This document shows, one piece after another, positions 25,312-35,079 of a stretch of DNA of 64,000 bases. Position 1 is the first letter of the stretch. The number at the start of each line of letters is the position of its first letter. A program made the position numbers and the translations under genes. The notes beneath the pieces are model-generated. The model saw only the letters and a list, made by a program, of their open reading frames with translations, was not told the DNA's origin and searched no databases. The stretch comes from Mesorhizobium sp. CAU 1732 (GTDB taxonomy: Bacteria > Pseudomonadota > Alphaproteobacteria > Rhizobiales > Rhizobiaceae), in assembly GCF_039888675.1 (NCBI RefSeq), contig NZ_JBDQQR010000003.1, forward strand, positions 310,001-374,000, read 5' to 3'.

Positions 25312-26601
25312 ATGAGCTTGTATGGAATGATGCGCACGGGCGTATCCGGCATGGCGGCGCAGTCGACACGTCTCGGCACGGTCGCCGACAACATCGCCAA
25401 CTCCGGCACGAACGGCTACAAGCGCGCCAGCGTCGAGTTCTCCTCGCTCGTGATCCCGAATGCCGGTACGAGCTATGTCTCCGGCGGCGTCGCCACCCAG
25501 GTGCGTTACGCAATTTCCGAAGCCGGCAACCTCCAGTACACAACCTCCGCCACCGACCTCGCGGTGAAGGGTGACGGCTTCTTTGTCGTTCAGAATTCGA
25601 ACGGCCAGCCTTTCCTGTCTCGCGCAGGCTCATTCGTACCTGACGGCAATGGCCGCCTCGTCAACGCCGCCGGCTTCTATCTGATGGGTTACAACTACGA
25701 GAACGGTATCCCAAGCCCGGTCGCCAACGGCTTTGCAGGCCTGGAGCCGGTGCAGATTTCCGGCCAGTCGCTCAGCGCAACGCCATCTACCTCCGGCTTT
25801 TTCAGCGGTAACCTCCCCTATAGCGCCGACGCCTGGCCGACACCGCGTCTGGCCGACAATCCAACGACCCCGCCAGCCGGCCTGGAAGCCGCCATTGAAT
25901 CGGGTTCGGTCGTGAAGGCGTCATTGACCGCGGTCAACAATGTCGGCGAGGAAGTGCTTCTGGACATCTATTTCCAGAAGATGGGCGACAACGAATGGGA
26001 GATGTCGGTCTTCTATCAGCCCGATGCGACGGCAACCAGCTCGTTTCCCTACGGCACCCCTGCGGTGGCGACAGAGACCCTGCCGTTCGACGCCCTTGGA
26101 AAGCTTGACACCAGCGTTCTCAGCAAGATCGACATCGATCTCTCTGCATTGAATGGGCAGGTTGTCGAAGTCGATCTTAGCGGGATGACGCAGCTTGCCT
26201 CGTCATACGTTCAGGGACCGGCCGATCTCAATGGCAATACGCCTTCGGCAGTCGACAAGGTCGTGATCGGCACGGACGGTATCGTGTACGCGCAGTACAA
26301 AAACGGCGCCACCACGCCACTCTACAGGCTTCCGCTGGCAACCGTGCAGAGCCCCGACCAGCTCCAGGTTCTTCCGGGCAATGTTTTTTCGCCTGGTCTT
26401 GATTCCGGCAATGTCCAGATCGGCTTCGCAGGCTCGGGCGGACTTGGCGACATCGTGTCGGGCGCCCTCGAGAATTCGAACGTCGATATCGCGACCGAAC
26501 TGACGAACATGATCGAGTCGCAACGCAACTACACCGCGAACTCCAAGGTCTTCCAGACCGGATCGGACCTCATGGACGTCCTCGTCAACCTCAAGAGGTA
26601 G
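25312..26601 (+). CDS. flgE: Flagellar hook protein FlgE
   Basis: FlgE is the hook subunit, 429 residues. The N terminus LYGMMRTGVSGMAAQSTRLG followed by TVADNIANSGTNGYKRASVE and the C terminus ALENSNVDIATELTNMIESQ are diagnostic. The central region (about residues 150-330) is the variable hook surface. GAGGAGAA lies just upstream of the ATG. It starts the hook-filament block flgE-flgK-flgL-flaF-flbT-flgD directly after the regulator ftcR. Confidence 0.97.
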   Translation: MSLYGMMRTGVSGMAAQSTRLGTVADNIANSGTNGYKRASVEFSSLVIPNAGTSYVSGGVATQVRYAISEAGNLQYTTSATDLAVKGDGFFVVQNSNGQPFLSRAGSFVPDGNGRLVNAAGFYLMGYNYENGIPSPVANGFAGLEPVQISGQSLSATPSTSGFFSGNLPYSADAWPTPRLADNPTTPPAGLEAAIESGSVVKASLTAVNNVGEEVLLDIYFQKMGDNEWEMSVFYQPDATATSSFPYGTPAVATETLPFDALGKLDTSVLSKIDIDLSALNGQVVEVDLSGMTQLASSYVQGPADLNGNTPSAVDKVVIGTDGIVYAQYKNGATTPLYRLPLATVQSPDQLQVLPGNVFSPGLDSGNVQIGFAGSGGLGDIVSGALENSNVDIATELTNMIESQRNYTANSKVFQTGSDLMDVLVNLKR

Positions 26602-26634
26602 CGACGAAGGCGTTGGGTAAGGGATAGAGGGAAC

Positions 26635-28083
26635 ATGTCACTTTCGACTGCACTTAACATTGCGCAGAACTCGCTCCTGAATTCCCAGCGTCAGACGAAC
26701 GTCGTGACGCGAAACATCTCCAACGCCTACAATGCCGACTATTCACGCCGCACCGCGGTCGTGACCTCGATGGCTCCAGGCTCCCGCGCGGTGGAAATCC
26801 GCCGCGCGACGGACGACGCTCTCTTCAAGCAGAACCTTTCCTCGCTCTCCGGCTACATCGCCCAGAGCAAGATCATGAGCGGCCTCGATCACCTGAGCAC
26901 GTCCGTCAACGGCGTGGACAACGTGAATTCGGCCGCAGCCATGATTGGAAAGCTGCAGGAGGCGATACAGCTCTACTCCTCGACCCCGTCCAACCGCACC
27001 CTGGCTGACAATGCCGTCGAGGCAGCGCGCCAGGTTGTCGGCAGCCTCAACGAAGGCACCAAGGCGATCCAGGCTTTCCGAACCGACATGGACAGCCAGA
27101 TCGCGACAGGCGTTGCCGAATTGAATGCCTTGCTGGCCGACTTCAAGACGATCAACGACGAGGTCAAGGGCGGCACGGCGGCAGGCCGCGACGTCAACGA
27201 TGCCCTAGACAAGCGGGATACACTTCTGAAAAGGATTTCGGAACTCGTTCCGATCTCCACGATCTCGCGGTCGAACAACGATCTCATGATCGTGACGACG
27301 GACGGAAACACCCTGTTCGAGACTGTGCCGCGCCATGTCGCCTTCGAGCCGACGGCAGCCTATGGGGCAGGCACGACCGGCGGCAGGATTTTTGTCGATG
27401 GCGTGCCGATCGTAAAGGCTTCCGGGGCGAACACCAGCGCGGGCGGCTCCCTCGCTGCCATGGTCCAGATGCGCGACACCTACGCCACCGGCATGCAGCA
27501 GCAGTTGGACGAGATCGCGCGCGGCCTCATCTCGGCATTCTCGGAGACCAACCCCGCCCCTCCCGGAAACACGGTCGCCGGCCTCTGCACATGGTCTGGC
27601 GCGCCGGCAATCCCGGCAGACGGAACGGTCGTGACGGGCCTTGCCGGCCAGATCAGCCTTCATGCCGGAATCGATCCTTTGCAGGGCGGCAATGCCGAAG
27701 CGCTTCGCGACGGCGTTGCGTTCGACTTCAACCCCGCCAACAATGCGAGCTTCTCGGATCGCCTGATCGGCTTCACCACGGCCATGGACCGATCGGCCAG
27801 CTTCGTAACGGTCGCCGGCACGACGGTTTCCCTCAGCCTCACCGATTACTCGACGGCAGCCGTGAGCTGGTTCGAGGACGCCCGCAAGACCGCAGCCGAT
27901 GCAGCGGAAACCAAGGGCGCGATGATGATCCGAACGGCGGAAGCCCTGTCGAACGTTACCGGCGTGAACCGAGACGAAGAGCTCGCGCTGATGCTTGAAC
28001 TCGAGCATTCCTATGCCGCGTCGGCAAAGATGATGCAGATCATCGACGAGATGCTCAAAACTCTCCTGAATATTGTGAGATAA
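26635..28083 (+). CDS. flgK: Hook-filament junction protein FlgK (HAP1)
   Basis: FlgK joins hook to filament. It has 482 residues. The N terminus SLSTALNIAQNSLLNSQRQT leads to NVVTRNISNAYNADYSRRTA. The C terminus GVNRDEELALMLELEHSYAA followed by MMQIIDEMLKTLLNIVR forms the D0 helices. The start is 33 nt after flgE and flgL follows 3 nt after its stop. Confidence 0.96.
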   Translation: MSLSTALNIAQNSLLNSQRQTNVVTRNISNAYNADYSRRTAVVTSMAPGSRAVEIRRATDDALFKQNLSSLSGYIAQSKIMSGLDHLSTSVNGVDNVNSAAAMIGKLQEAIQLYSSTPSNRTLADNAVEAARQVVGSLNEGTKAIQAFRTDMDSQIATGVAELNALLADFKTINDEVKGGTAAGRDVNDALDKRDTLLKRISELVPISTISRSNNDLMIVTTDGNTLFETVPRHVAFEPTAAYGAGTTGGRIFVDGVPIVKASGANTSAGGSLAAMVQMRDTYATGMQQQLDEIARGLISAFSETNPAPPGNTVAGLCTWSGAPAIPADGTVVTGLAGQISLHAGIDPLQGGNAEALRDGVAFDFNPANNASFSDRLIGFTTAMDRSASFVTVAGTTVSLSLTDYSTAAVSWFEDARKTAADAAETKGAMMIRTAEALSNVTGVNRDEELALMLELEHSYAASAKMMQIIDEMLKTLLNIVR

Positions 28084-28086
28084 ACC

Positions 28087-29136
28087 ATGAAGGTTTCTTT
28101 CGTTTCATCTCAGGCGATATCGCAAGCCTTGCGGTATCAAACGAACCGACTGCAAAACGATCTCGTCATCGCGAAGAAAGAGCTGACGACGATGACCGTC
28201 GCAGACAAGGGCCTGGCACTGGGAGCCCGCACGGGAATCTCGGTGTCGATGCATCGCGAGATAGACCGGCTGGAAGGCCTCAAGGACTCCAATCAACTCG
28301 CTGCGTCGCGCCTATCCCAGACACAGCTCATCCTGCAGCAGTTGAACAAGGAAGCGAGCGAGCTAACCGCGACGCTGACCACGGCGATCTCCGGCGCTTC
28401 CGATCCGTCGATCGCGAAAAAGGCGGCCGAAGGCGTGCTGTCGATGATGTCGTCGGTGCTGAACACCAATGTAGGCGGCGTCTATCTGTTCGCGGGCATC
28501 AATACCGACGTGAAACCGATGAACGATTTTCTCGATCCGGCCTCGTCGAACAGGCAGGCTTTCGAAGACGCCTTCCAGACGCATTTCGGTTTCACGCCGA
28601 ACGCCCCGCAGGCCGCGGACATCGCGGCGGCGGACATGACCGATTTCCTCCAGACAATGGTCGAGCCGCAGTTTCTCGGCACCGGCTGGAACGATGTCTG
28701 GTCGTCGGCGACCGATCAGCAGATCGTATCGCGCATCACTCTGACCGAAACCGCGCAGACCTCGGTATCCGCGAACATTCCGGGCTTCAGGAAGCTTGCG
28801 ATGGCTGCATCCACGGTTGCGGCGCTCATCAGCAGCGACATGAGCAGCGCGGCAAGCCGGGTCGTCCTCGAGCGAGCGATCGACCTGCTTGGTGAAGTGG
28901 TCAACGACCTCGCGAACCAGGAAAGCGCGACCGGCATCACCGAGACGCGCATCGACAAGGCAAATGATCGCATGTCGATGCAGATCGACCTCTTCAGCAG
29001 AAGCCTGATCGACCTTGAAGGTGTCGACGAGTTCGCCGCATCCACGAAGGTCACGGGCCTCATTGCCCAGATCGAACTCTCCTATTCGCTGACTGGCCGA
29101 ATCCAGCAGATGAGCCTGCTGAAATACATTTCCTGA
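28087..29136 (+). CDS. flgL: Hook-filament junction protein FlgL (HAP3)
   Basis: FlgL sits between FlgK and the filament. It has 349 residues. N-terminal VSSQAISQALRYQTNRLQND and the flagellin-like C terminus TGLIAQIELSYSLTGRIQQM with a final SLLKYIS support the call. The middle includes NTNVGGVYLFAGINTDVKPM, typical of FlgL. It is coupled to flgK. Confidence 0.95.
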   Translation: MKVSFVSSQAISQALRYQTNRLQNDLVIAKKELTTMTVADKGLALGARTGISVSMHREIDRLEGLKDSNQLAASRLSQTQLILQQLNKEASELTATLTTAISGASDPSIAKKAAEGVLSMMSSVLNTNVGGVYLFAGINTDVKPMNDFLDPASSNRQAFEDAFQTHFGFTPNAPQAADIAAADMTDFLQTMVEPQFLGTGWNDVWSSATDQQIVSRITLTETAQTSVSANIPGFRKLAMAASTVAALISSDMSSAASRVVLERAIDLLGEVVNDLANQESATGITETRIDKANDRMSMQIDLFSRSLIDLEGVDEFAASTKVTGLIAQIELSYSLTGRIQQMSLLKYIS

Positions 29137-29179
29137 ACACGGTTCCTACTGTCGTCTCGCAACACCACACGGACATCGA

Positions 29180-29527
29180 ATGTATCAATTCTCCTACGCC
29201 GAAGTTCAGACGGATTCCGTCGCAGACGCCAAGGATCGCGAGAGACAACTCCTGTCACGGTCCATCGACCTCCTCGTCGCCGCCAAGAACAAGGGCGTGC
29301 AGTCGATCGAGACGGTTCAGGCCATTCACTACATGAACAGGGTCTGGACCTCCTTCGTCGAAGATCTCGGAAGCGACGACAACGAGCTTCCGCACGAATT
29401 GCGCGCCAACCTGATTTCGATCGGGCTTTGGCTTCTTCGCGAGGGTGAGGAAGTGAGGCAGGGACGGTCCGATAATTTCGAGGGCCTGATCGAGGTTTCG
29501 CAGATCATTCGCGACGGCATTCAATGA
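29180..29527 (+). CDS. flaF: Flagellar biosynthesis regulator FlaF
   Basis: FlaF promotes flagellin synthesis or secretion and works opposite to FlbT in alphaproteobacteria. It has 115 residues, is all-helical and cytoplasmic, starts MYQFSYAEVQTDSVADAKDR and contains the family segment NRVWTSFVEDLGSDDNELPH and LRANLISIGLWLLREGEE. The TGA overlaps the flbT ATG by 4 nt, the standard flaF-flbT pairing. Confidence 0.95.
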   Translation: MYQFSYAEVQTDSVADAKDRERQLLSRSIDLLVAAKNKGVQSIETVQAIHYMNRVWTSFVEDLGSDDNELPHELRANLISIGLWLLREGEEVRQGRSDNFEGLIEVSQIIRDGIQ

Positions 29528-29955
29528 AAAACCCGTTGAAGATCACGCTGAAGGCGAACGAGAAGATTTACGTCAACGGCGCCGTCATCCGCACGGACCG
29601 GAAGGTGTCTCTCGAATTCCTCAATGACGTGCAGTTCCTTCTGGAAGGGCATGTGATGCAGCCTGAGAAGGCAACGACGCCGCTCAAGCAACTCTATTTC
29701 ATCGTTCAGGTGATCCTGATGAACCCGGACGGGGCTGCCGAGGCGCGCGAGATGCTGCGCAGGACGCTGCCTCTCCTGCTGGCATGCTTTTCCGACGAGC
29801 AGATGCTCGCCTCGCTCAAGCATGTCGATCAGATGGTCGCCGAAGGCCACGTCTACGATGCTTTGAGATCGCTGCGCGGTCTCTACACGCTCGAAGCCAA
29901 GATTCTCGAGAACGAAGGCACCGATACGCCATCGATTCTGACTGCTGCGGAGTGA
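29524..29955 (+). CDS. flbT: Flagellin mRNA-binding regulator FlbT
   Basis: FlbT acts post-transcriptionally on flagellin mRNA through its 5' leader (Caulobacter) and is an activator in Brucella. It has 143 residues, beginning LKITLKANEKIYVNGAVIRT and containing VSLEFLNDVQFLLEGHVMQP and LKQLYFIVQVILMNPDG. The likely targets here are the two matching flagellin leaders at 14441-14514 and 15518-15587. It is followed by flgD after 4 nt. Confidence 0.95.
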   Translation: MKNPLKITLKANEKIYVNGAVIRTDRKVSLEFLNDVQFLLEGHVMQPEKATTPLKQLYFIVQVILMNPDGAAEAREMLRRTLPLLLACFSDEQMLASLKHVDQMVAEGHVYDALRSLRGLYTLEAKILENEGTDTPSILTAAE

Positions 29956-29959
29956 AGCA

Positions 29960-30355
29960 ATGAACATTTCTGCTCTTACCAACATGACCACCAACACCGG
30001 TCCTGGTGTCGCGAATGCCGCTCAGACCGTGGACTATCAGTCGTTCCTCAAGTTGCTCGTCGCGCAGATGAAGAACCAGGACCCGACCTCGCCCATGGAC
30101 TCGACCGACTACGTCGCCCAGTTGGCGACGTTCTCGCAGGTCGAGCAGTCGGTGCAGATGAACAGCAAGCTGGATCAGATTCTCCAGGCCTCCAGCTTCG
30201 CGCAGGCCGGCGACCTGATCGGTCGCGAGGTTGCCTCCGCAGACGGCAAGGTTTCCGGCATCGTCAAGGAAGTTCAGTTGTACAGCGACGGCCTTGTGGC
30301 CGTTCTCGAAGGCGGCGAGAAACTCATCGTCGGCCCCGGCATCGTCATCAAGTAA
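29960..30355 (+). CDS. flgD: Flagellar hook cap/assembly protein FlgD (short form)
   Basis: FlgD caps the growing hook. It has 131 residues. The conserved N-terminal core is FLKLLVAQMKNQDPTSPMDS followed by VAQLATFSQVEQSVQMNSKL. The protein is about 100 residues shorter than enterobacterial FlgD. It keeps one small C-terminal beta region (LIGREVASADGKVSGIVKEV) and lacks the full Ig/tudor part. The short form is usual in rhizobia as I recall. It sits between flbT and fliQ. Confidence 0.94.
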   Translation: MNISALTNMTTNTGPGVANAAQTVDYQSFLKLLVAQMKNQDPTSPMDSTDYVAQLATFSQVEQSVQMNSKLDQILQASSFAQAGDLIGREVASADGKVSGIVKEVQLYSDGLVAVLEGGEKLIVGPGIVIK

Positions 30356-30386
30356 ATCCTGATCGCACGCCCCGGAGGACACGAGC

Positions 30387-30653
30387 GTGAATGAAGCCGA
30401 CGCGCTGGACATTGCCCAGTATGCGATCTGGACCGTTCTGACCGCGTCCGGCCCGGCCGTCGCGGTCGCCATGTTCGTCGGCGTCGGCATCGCGTTTCTC
30501 CAGGCGCTGACGCAGGTGCAGGAAATCACGCTGACCTTCGTCCCCAAGATCGTCGCGATCCTGTTGACGGTCGCCTTCTCTGCGCCCTTCGTCGGCGCTC
30601 AGATCGCTGCTTTTACCAACGTCATGTTCCAGCGCATCGAAACCGGCTTCTGA
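30387..30653 (+). CDS. fliQ: Flagellar export gate protein FliQ
   Basis: FliQ is a small two-helix export gate subunit of 88 residues. The GTG start at 30387 has CGGAGGACA upstream. The family motif IAFLQALTQVQEITLTFVPK is intact, flanked by two hydrophobic helices. It is followed by flhA after about 90-110 nt and belongs with fliP (13563-14300) and fliR (32869-33627). Confidence 0.96.
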   Translation: MNEADALDIAQYAIWTVLTASGPAVAVAMFVGVGIAFLQALTQVQEITLTFVPKIVAILLTVAFSAPFVGAQIAAFTNVMFQRIETGF

Positions 30654-30745
30654 GCTTCGCGTCAGATCGCGTGGAACACGCCTCATCCTCGCGCAAGGTT
30701 GACGGCTTAGTCTGATGTCGAAGGCGTGCGCCCGCACGTCCGCAG

Positions 30746-32854
30746 ATGACAGACGGTCGATCAGGCATGGCACTTACCGAAGTCGGTTCCCTACCCATTC
30801 CCAAGAATAGCGGTCGCGACGTCGTGCTGGCGCTCGGCGTGATCACGATCCTTTCGATCCTGTTCCTGCCTATACCGGCCTTTCTGATCGACTTCGGCCT
30901 CGCATTGTCGATTGCCGTGTCCGTTCTCATTCTCATGGTCGCGCTGTGGATGCAGCGGCCACTCGATTTCACGTCGTTTCCGACGATTCTGCTCATCGTC
31001 ACCATGCTGCGCCTTGCGCTCAACATCGCCACGACACGGGCGATCCTGTCACATGGCAACGAGGGCACCAACGCTGCCGGATACGTCATCGGCGGCTTCT
31101 CCAATCTCGTCATGGCCGGCGATTTCGTCATTGGTCTGATCGTGTTCCTGATCCTGATCGTGGTGAATTTCATCGTGATCACCAAGGGCGCGACCCGTAT
31201 CGCTGAAGTGGGCGCGCGCTTCACCCTCGACGCCATTCCCGGCAAGCAGATGTCGATCGACGCGGATTTGTCCGCCGGCGTCATCGACGACAAGGAGGCA
31301 CAGCGCCGCCGCCGCGAATTGGAAGAAGAGAGCTCGTTCTTCGGTTCCATGGACGGCGCGTCGAAATTCGTACGCGGCGACGCCATCGCCAGCCTCATCG
31401 TCACCGCCGTCAACATCATCGGCGGCATAGCGATCGGCTACACGCGTCACGGCATGAGCATGGGCGAATCCGCCGATATCTTCGTCAAGCTGTCCGTCGG
31501 TGACGGTCTTGCCACGCAGATTCCGGCCCTGATCGTCTCGCTTGCCGCAGGTCTCGTCGTCTCGAAGGGCGGAACGCGCGGCTCGACCGACGAGGCGGTC
31601 TTCGGTCAGCTCGGCGCATACCCTCGCGCCCTGTCGGTTGCGGCTGCACTTCTGTTCGGCATCGGCTTGATGCCTGGCCTTCCCCTCCTGCCCTTTCTCA
31701 TCCTCGCAGTCGGCATGGCCAGCATCGCCTTTGTGATCCCCCGCCAGCGCGCCCGGAAAAAGGAAGCCGAGCAGGCAGTCGAGAGAAAGATCGCCGAAAC
31801 CAAGGAAGAGGAAGAGAAGCAGTCGATCAAGTCGTCGCTCAAGACGGCCGAGATCGAGCTCCTCATCGGCAAGCAGCTCTCCACGCGCCTTTTGACAGCG
31901 CATCAGGAACTCGCGTTCCGCATGGGCAAGATGCGCAAGAAGTTCGCCACGCAATATGGCTTCGTCGTGCCGGAAGTGCGCCTGACGGACGATTTCTCGA
32001 TCCCGCCCAAGAGCTACCAGATCAAGATTCACGGCACGGTCGTCGCGGAGTATCAGATGCGCGTCGGCGAGGTGATGGTTCTTCTCGGCAACGGTGCATT
32101 GCCGGAAGTACCCGGTGAGGAAGTCCGCGAACCGGCATTCGGCATGCGCGCCTTCTCCGTGTCCGAAATGTTTTCGGAAGACCTGAAGCGTGACCGCTTC
32201 ACCTTCGCCGACAATATGTCGGTGCTTCTGACGCATCTCAGCGAAGTGATCCGCAACAACCTGCCCCAGCTCCTGTCCTACAAGGACATGAAGGCGCTTA
32301 TCGAACGCCAAGACAGCGAATACCGCAAGCTGATCGACGAGGTCTGCACCTCGCACATTTCCTATCCCGGCCTGCAGGCTGTGTTGAAGCTGCTGCTGGC
32401 CGAACGCATCTCGATCCGCAACCTGCACCTCATCATCGAGGCGATCGCCGAGATCGCGCCGCATGTCCGGCGCACCGAGCAGATCGTGGAGCATGTGCGC
32501 ATCCGCATGGCACAGCAGATCTGCGGTGACTTGACCGAAGGCGGCACGCTCAAGGTCCTCCGTCTCGGCAATCGCTGGGATCTCGCCTTCCATCAGGCGC
32601 TCAAGCGCGACGCCAAGGGCGAAATCCGCGAATTCGACATCGATCCCCGCCTGCTGGAGGAGTTCGGCAACGAGGCGACGAAGGCGGTGCGCACGCATCT
32701 CGACGCGGGCGAGCGCTTCGTGCTCGTGACGGCGCCAGACGCGCGGCCTTATGTCCGCATGATCGTGGAGCGCCTCTTCGCGACCTTGCCGGTGCTCAGC
32801 CATGTCGAGATCGCCCGCGGCGTCGAGGTTCGCGTCCTCGGTTCCGTATCCTAG
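30746..32854 (+). CDS. flhA: Flagellar export apparatus protein FlhA
   Basis: FlhA is the large export-gate membrane protein with a cytoplasmic ring that docks chaperones. It has 702 residues from ATG 30746. The ATG at 30767 ([14 protein letters not shown], 695 residues) fits the family length better and may be the true start. Eight N-terminal TM helices include [20 protein letters not shown]. The FHIPEP-type loop is [20 protein letters not shown] then [15 protein letters not shown]. The C-terminal domain contains [16 protein letters not shown]. Confidence 0.97.
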   Translation: MTDGRSGMALTEVGSLPIPKNSGRDVVLALGVITILSILFLPIPAFLIDFGLALSIAVSVLILMVALWMQRPLDFTSFPTILLIVTMLRLALNIATTRAILSHGNEGTNAAGYVIGGFSNLVMAGDFVIGLIVFLILIVVNFIVITKGATRIAEVGARFTLDAIPGKQMSIDADLSAGVIDDKEAQRRRRELEEESSFFGSMDGASKFVRGDAIASLIVTAVNIIGGIAIGYTRHGMSMGESADIFVKLSVGDGLATQIPALIVSLAAGLVVSKGGTRGSTDEAVFGQLGAYPRALSVAAALLFGIGLMPGLPLLPFLILAVGMASIAFVIPRQRARKKEAEQAVERKIAETKEEEEKQSIKSSLKTAEIELLIGKQLSTRLLTAHQELAFRMGKMRKKFATQYGFVVPEVRLTDDFSIPPKSYQIKIHGTVVAEYQMRVGEVMVLLGNGALPEVPGEEVREPAFGMRAFSVSEMFSEDLKRDRFTFADNMSVLLTHLSEVIRNNLPQLLSYKDMKALIERQDSEYRKLIDEVCTSHISYPGLQAVLKLLLAERISIRNLHLIIEAIAEIAPHVRRTEQIVEHVRIRMAQQICGDLTEGGTLKVLRLGNRWDLAFHQALKRDAKGEIREFDIDPRLLEEFGNEATKAVRTHLDAGERFVLVTAPDARPYVRMIVERLFATLPVLSHVEIARGVEVRVLGSVS

Positions 32855-32868
32855 GCCGGCGGCCGTTG

Positions 32869-33627
32869 ATGTTTGCCGGGCTGCCGATCGAGACCCTTGC
32901 ATTCGCCGGGTTCCTCGCATTTTGCCGCATCGGCGCGTGCTTCATGCTGATGCCGGGTTTCTCCAGCGTTCGCATCGCGATGCATGTGAGGCTGTTCGTC
33001 GCCATCGCCGTGAGCTGGGCGCTGATCGCGCATCTGTGGGACGCGATCCTGCCTAACATCGCCGGCACCACGGATCGGATGATCCTGCTGATTGGCTCGG
33101 AACTGCTGATCGGCGCAACGATCGGTCTCGTCACGCGCATCTACACGCTGGCGCTGCAATTCGGTGCGTCAGCGGTCGCCATGATGGCCGGCTTCGGCGG
33201 CATGGGTGGGTCTGCGGTGGAAGAACCCGAACCACAATCGGCGCTGACGGCGATCATCACGCTCAGCGCCCTGTTGCTGCTCTTCGTCTTCGACTTCCAT
33301 CACGAGATCCTCAAGGCGCTCGTCATGTCCTACCAGGTCGCACCGGTTGCCGGGATGTTCAGCGCGCAGTCGGCGCTGATCGATCTGACGGATACGGTAT
33401 CGCAGTCCTTCTACCTGACGCTGCGGCTCGCCAGCCCGTTCGTCGCCTATGCGATCCTCGTCAATCTGGCGATCGGGTTCGTGAACAAGCTCGCTCCGCA
33501 GATCCCGGTCTATTTCGTCTCCCTGCCCTTCGTCATCGCCGGCGGCCTGATCCTGATGTATTTCGGCATCGGCATGATGCTGAGCCTGTTCGTCGACGGC
33601 TTCATCCCCACAACGATCGGACGCTAG
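32869..33627 (+). CDS. fliR: Flagellar export gate protein FliR
   Basis: FliR is the third FliPQR gate subunit. It has 252 residues from ATG 32869 (a TTG at 32866 is one codon upstream). Six hydrophobic segments are visible, with RIGACFMLMPGFSSVRIAMH near the N terminus and PQIPVYFVSLPFVIAGGLIL near the C terminus. It follows flhA by 14 nt and is followed by a small coiled-coil gene after 2 nt. Confidence 0.96.
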   Translation: MFAGLPIETLAFAGFLAFCRIGACFMLMPGFSSVRIAMHVRLFVAIAVSWALIAHLWDAILPNIAGTTDRMILLIGSELLIGATIGLVTRIYTLALQFGASAVAMMAGFGGMGGSAVEEPEPQSALTAIITLSALLLLFVFDFHHEILKALVMSYQVAPVAGMFSAQSALIDLTDTVSQSFYLTLRLASPFVAYAILVNLAIGFVNKLAPQIPVYFVSLPFVIAGGLILMYFGIGMMLSLFVDGFIPTTIGR

Positions 33628-33629
33628 CC

Positions 33630-34016
33630 ATGACGTCACGCGCGGACAGATTGAAACGGCTGGTGCGCCTGCAAGGCCAGATCAAGGCACTGCATGAGAC
33701 CAAGCACGCGACGCACGTCTCCAGGGCCATCGCAGCGAAACAGGAAGCGACGGAGCTGCTTGATTCGCTCAACACGGCATCGCCGCTGCCGGGTCTGTTT
33801 CCGGATATCTACAATCGGCGCATCGGTGCGGCCATCGACCGGGAACACCGCGAGAACCGTCGAGCCAGCATCGAGGCGGGTCTGGTGGCGACCGCGACGG
33901 CAAGAACGAACATCGTCGAGCGCGCCTATCGCGACGCGTTCAGGCTCGAAAAGCGCGAATTTGCCGAGAAGGAGCAGCTTGAGAACGTCGAGCGCAAGCT
34001 CGGCGACCACAAGTAA
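33630..34016 (+). CDS. Small coiled-coil protein, candidate FliJ-type export chaperone
   Basis: This 128-residue protein has no signal peptide or TM helix. It is rich in Arg, Lys, Glu and Ala. The N-terminal helix SRADRLKRLVRLQGQIKALH and the C-terminal helix AYRDAFRLEKREFAEKEQLE are separated by a Pro/Gly region (ASPLPGLFPDIYNRR), giving an antiparallel hairpin like FliJ. The position right after fliR and the absence of any other fliJ support this reading, but sequence similarity alone is weak. It begins 2 nt after fliR, so it is co-transcribed. Confidence 0.68.
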   Translation: MTSRADRLKRLVRLQGQIKALHETKHATHVSRAIAAKQEATELLDSLNTASPLPGLFPDIYNRRIGAAIDREHRENRRASIEAGLVATATARTNIVERAYRDAFRLEKREFAEKEQLENVERKLGDHK

Positions 34017-34080
34017 GCCTGCCACAAGTTTGTGCAGGCATATTCGTCGGCAACAGAACATCACATGGGAGGTTCGGCCC

Positions 34081-34632
34081 TTGGCGATTTCAACACCGGG
34101 TGACATCGTACTGGACGTGGTGCGGGCAGCAGACCCCGCCTCCGTTGAGGCGGCGCGGACGAAGCTCGCTTCGTTCTCAAGCAGAAGCGCCGGCGCGACG
34201 TTTTCCGTCGACGGCAGCGCGTCGGCTGACGGCGCATCGCCTGCGCGCAGCAGCAGCGGAACACCGGAAGCCTTCGCGAAATTCGAGGCGATGGTGCTTC
34301 AGACATTCATCCAGTCGATGCTGCCGAAAGACACGGAATCGGTCTACGGCGAAGGCATGGCCGGCGAGATGTGGCAGTCGCTTCTGGCGGAGCAGTTGGG
34401 TGCTGCCGTATCCGCCCGCGGCGGCATCGGAATCGCCGACCGCATCCTGAAGGATCACTACTATGCCGGCGAGCAAAAGCTCTCGCTCACCGGTGCGTCG
34501 AACTCGATCGAGGCGGGCGATCAGGCGTCGAAGCAAATGATGTCCGTGGCACTCGTCCAGGAGATCCAGCGCACCATGGCGCGTGCGCTGCATGAAGACA
34601 TGTCCCAATCGTCGGCCCCCACAAGCCGCTAA
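34081..34632 (+). CDS. flgJ: Rod-binding protein, FlgJ N-terminal domain only
   Basis: This corresponds to the rod-cap half of FlgJ. I chose TTG 34081, giving 183 residues, because GGGAGG lies about 9 nt upstream; in-frame sequence further up belongs to the neighbouring gene. After a disordered Ser/Ala-rich stretch (residues ~25-60) comes the rod-binding domain FEAMVLQTFIQSMLPKDTES, GEMWQSLLAEQLGAAVSARG, GIGIADRILKDHY. No muramidase domain follows. The separate lytic transglycosylase at 23763-24335 probably supplies that activity. Confidence 0.88.
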   Translation: MAISTPGDIVLDVVRAADPASVEAARTKLASFSSRSAGATFSVDGSASADGASPARSSSGTPEAFAKFEAMVLQTFIQSMLPKDTESVYGEGMAGEMWQSLLAEQLGAAVSARGGIGIADRILKDHYYAGEQKLSLTGASNSIEAGDQASKQMMSVALVQEIQRTMARALHEDMSQSSAPTSR

Positions 34633-34662
34633 GCCCAGTTAGAGTCAGATGAGAAAATTTCT

Positions 34663-35079
34663 ATGTCAGACCACTTGGATTCCATGCAGTCAGCAGGTCA
34701 AGGCGCCGAAGACGCCGGGAAGGCACTCATGAATCTGTCCGCCATCATCGGCCGCATTGAGGAAACGGTCGAGGCCGAGACGGCTTCGATCCGCACGGAT
34801 GTGCGCTTCGACATCAAGTCGTCCAACGCACGCAAGAGCCGCTACCTCTATGAGCTGAACAAGGCCATCACAGGCCTGGGCGCGACGACGCTTCACGAAG
34901 AGCATCGCCACGGCATCGTTCGTCTGCGCGAAAAGCTCGCCGCCAACGAGGCGGCGATCCTGGCGCATCTCAATGCGGTGACGGAAGTCGCGGCGCTGAT
35001 GCAGGATGCGATCCAGCGCGCCGAGGCCGACGGAACCTATTCCGCCAACGAGTTTGGCGGGATGGCCGGCACGGCATGA
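34663..35079 (+). CDS. FlgN-like helical protein (candidate FlgK/FlgL chaperone)
   Basis: This 138-residue cytoplasmic protein is all-helical. The features that recall FlgN-type chaperones are a long first helix (LMNLSAIIGRIEETVEAETA), a middle SNARKSRYLYELNKAITGLG, and a late helix KLAANEAAILAHLNAVTEVA with AALMQDAIQRAEADGTYSAN. It sits in the flagellar tail block, after flgJ and overlapping the next gene by 4 nt. No other FlgN is apparent. The function is inferred from architecture and context only. Confidence 0.68.
   Translation: MSDHLDSMQSAGQGAEDAGKALMNLSAIIGRIEETVEAETASIRTDVRFDIKSSNARKSRYLYELNKAITGLGATTLHEEHRHGIVRLREKLAANEAAILAHLNAVTEVAALMQDAIQRAEADGTYSANEFGGMAGTA

Noticed and set aside
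31049..32920. 623-residue minus-strand open frame
   Set aside because: Antisense to flhA over its whole length; His/Asp/Arg-rich and without domain features.
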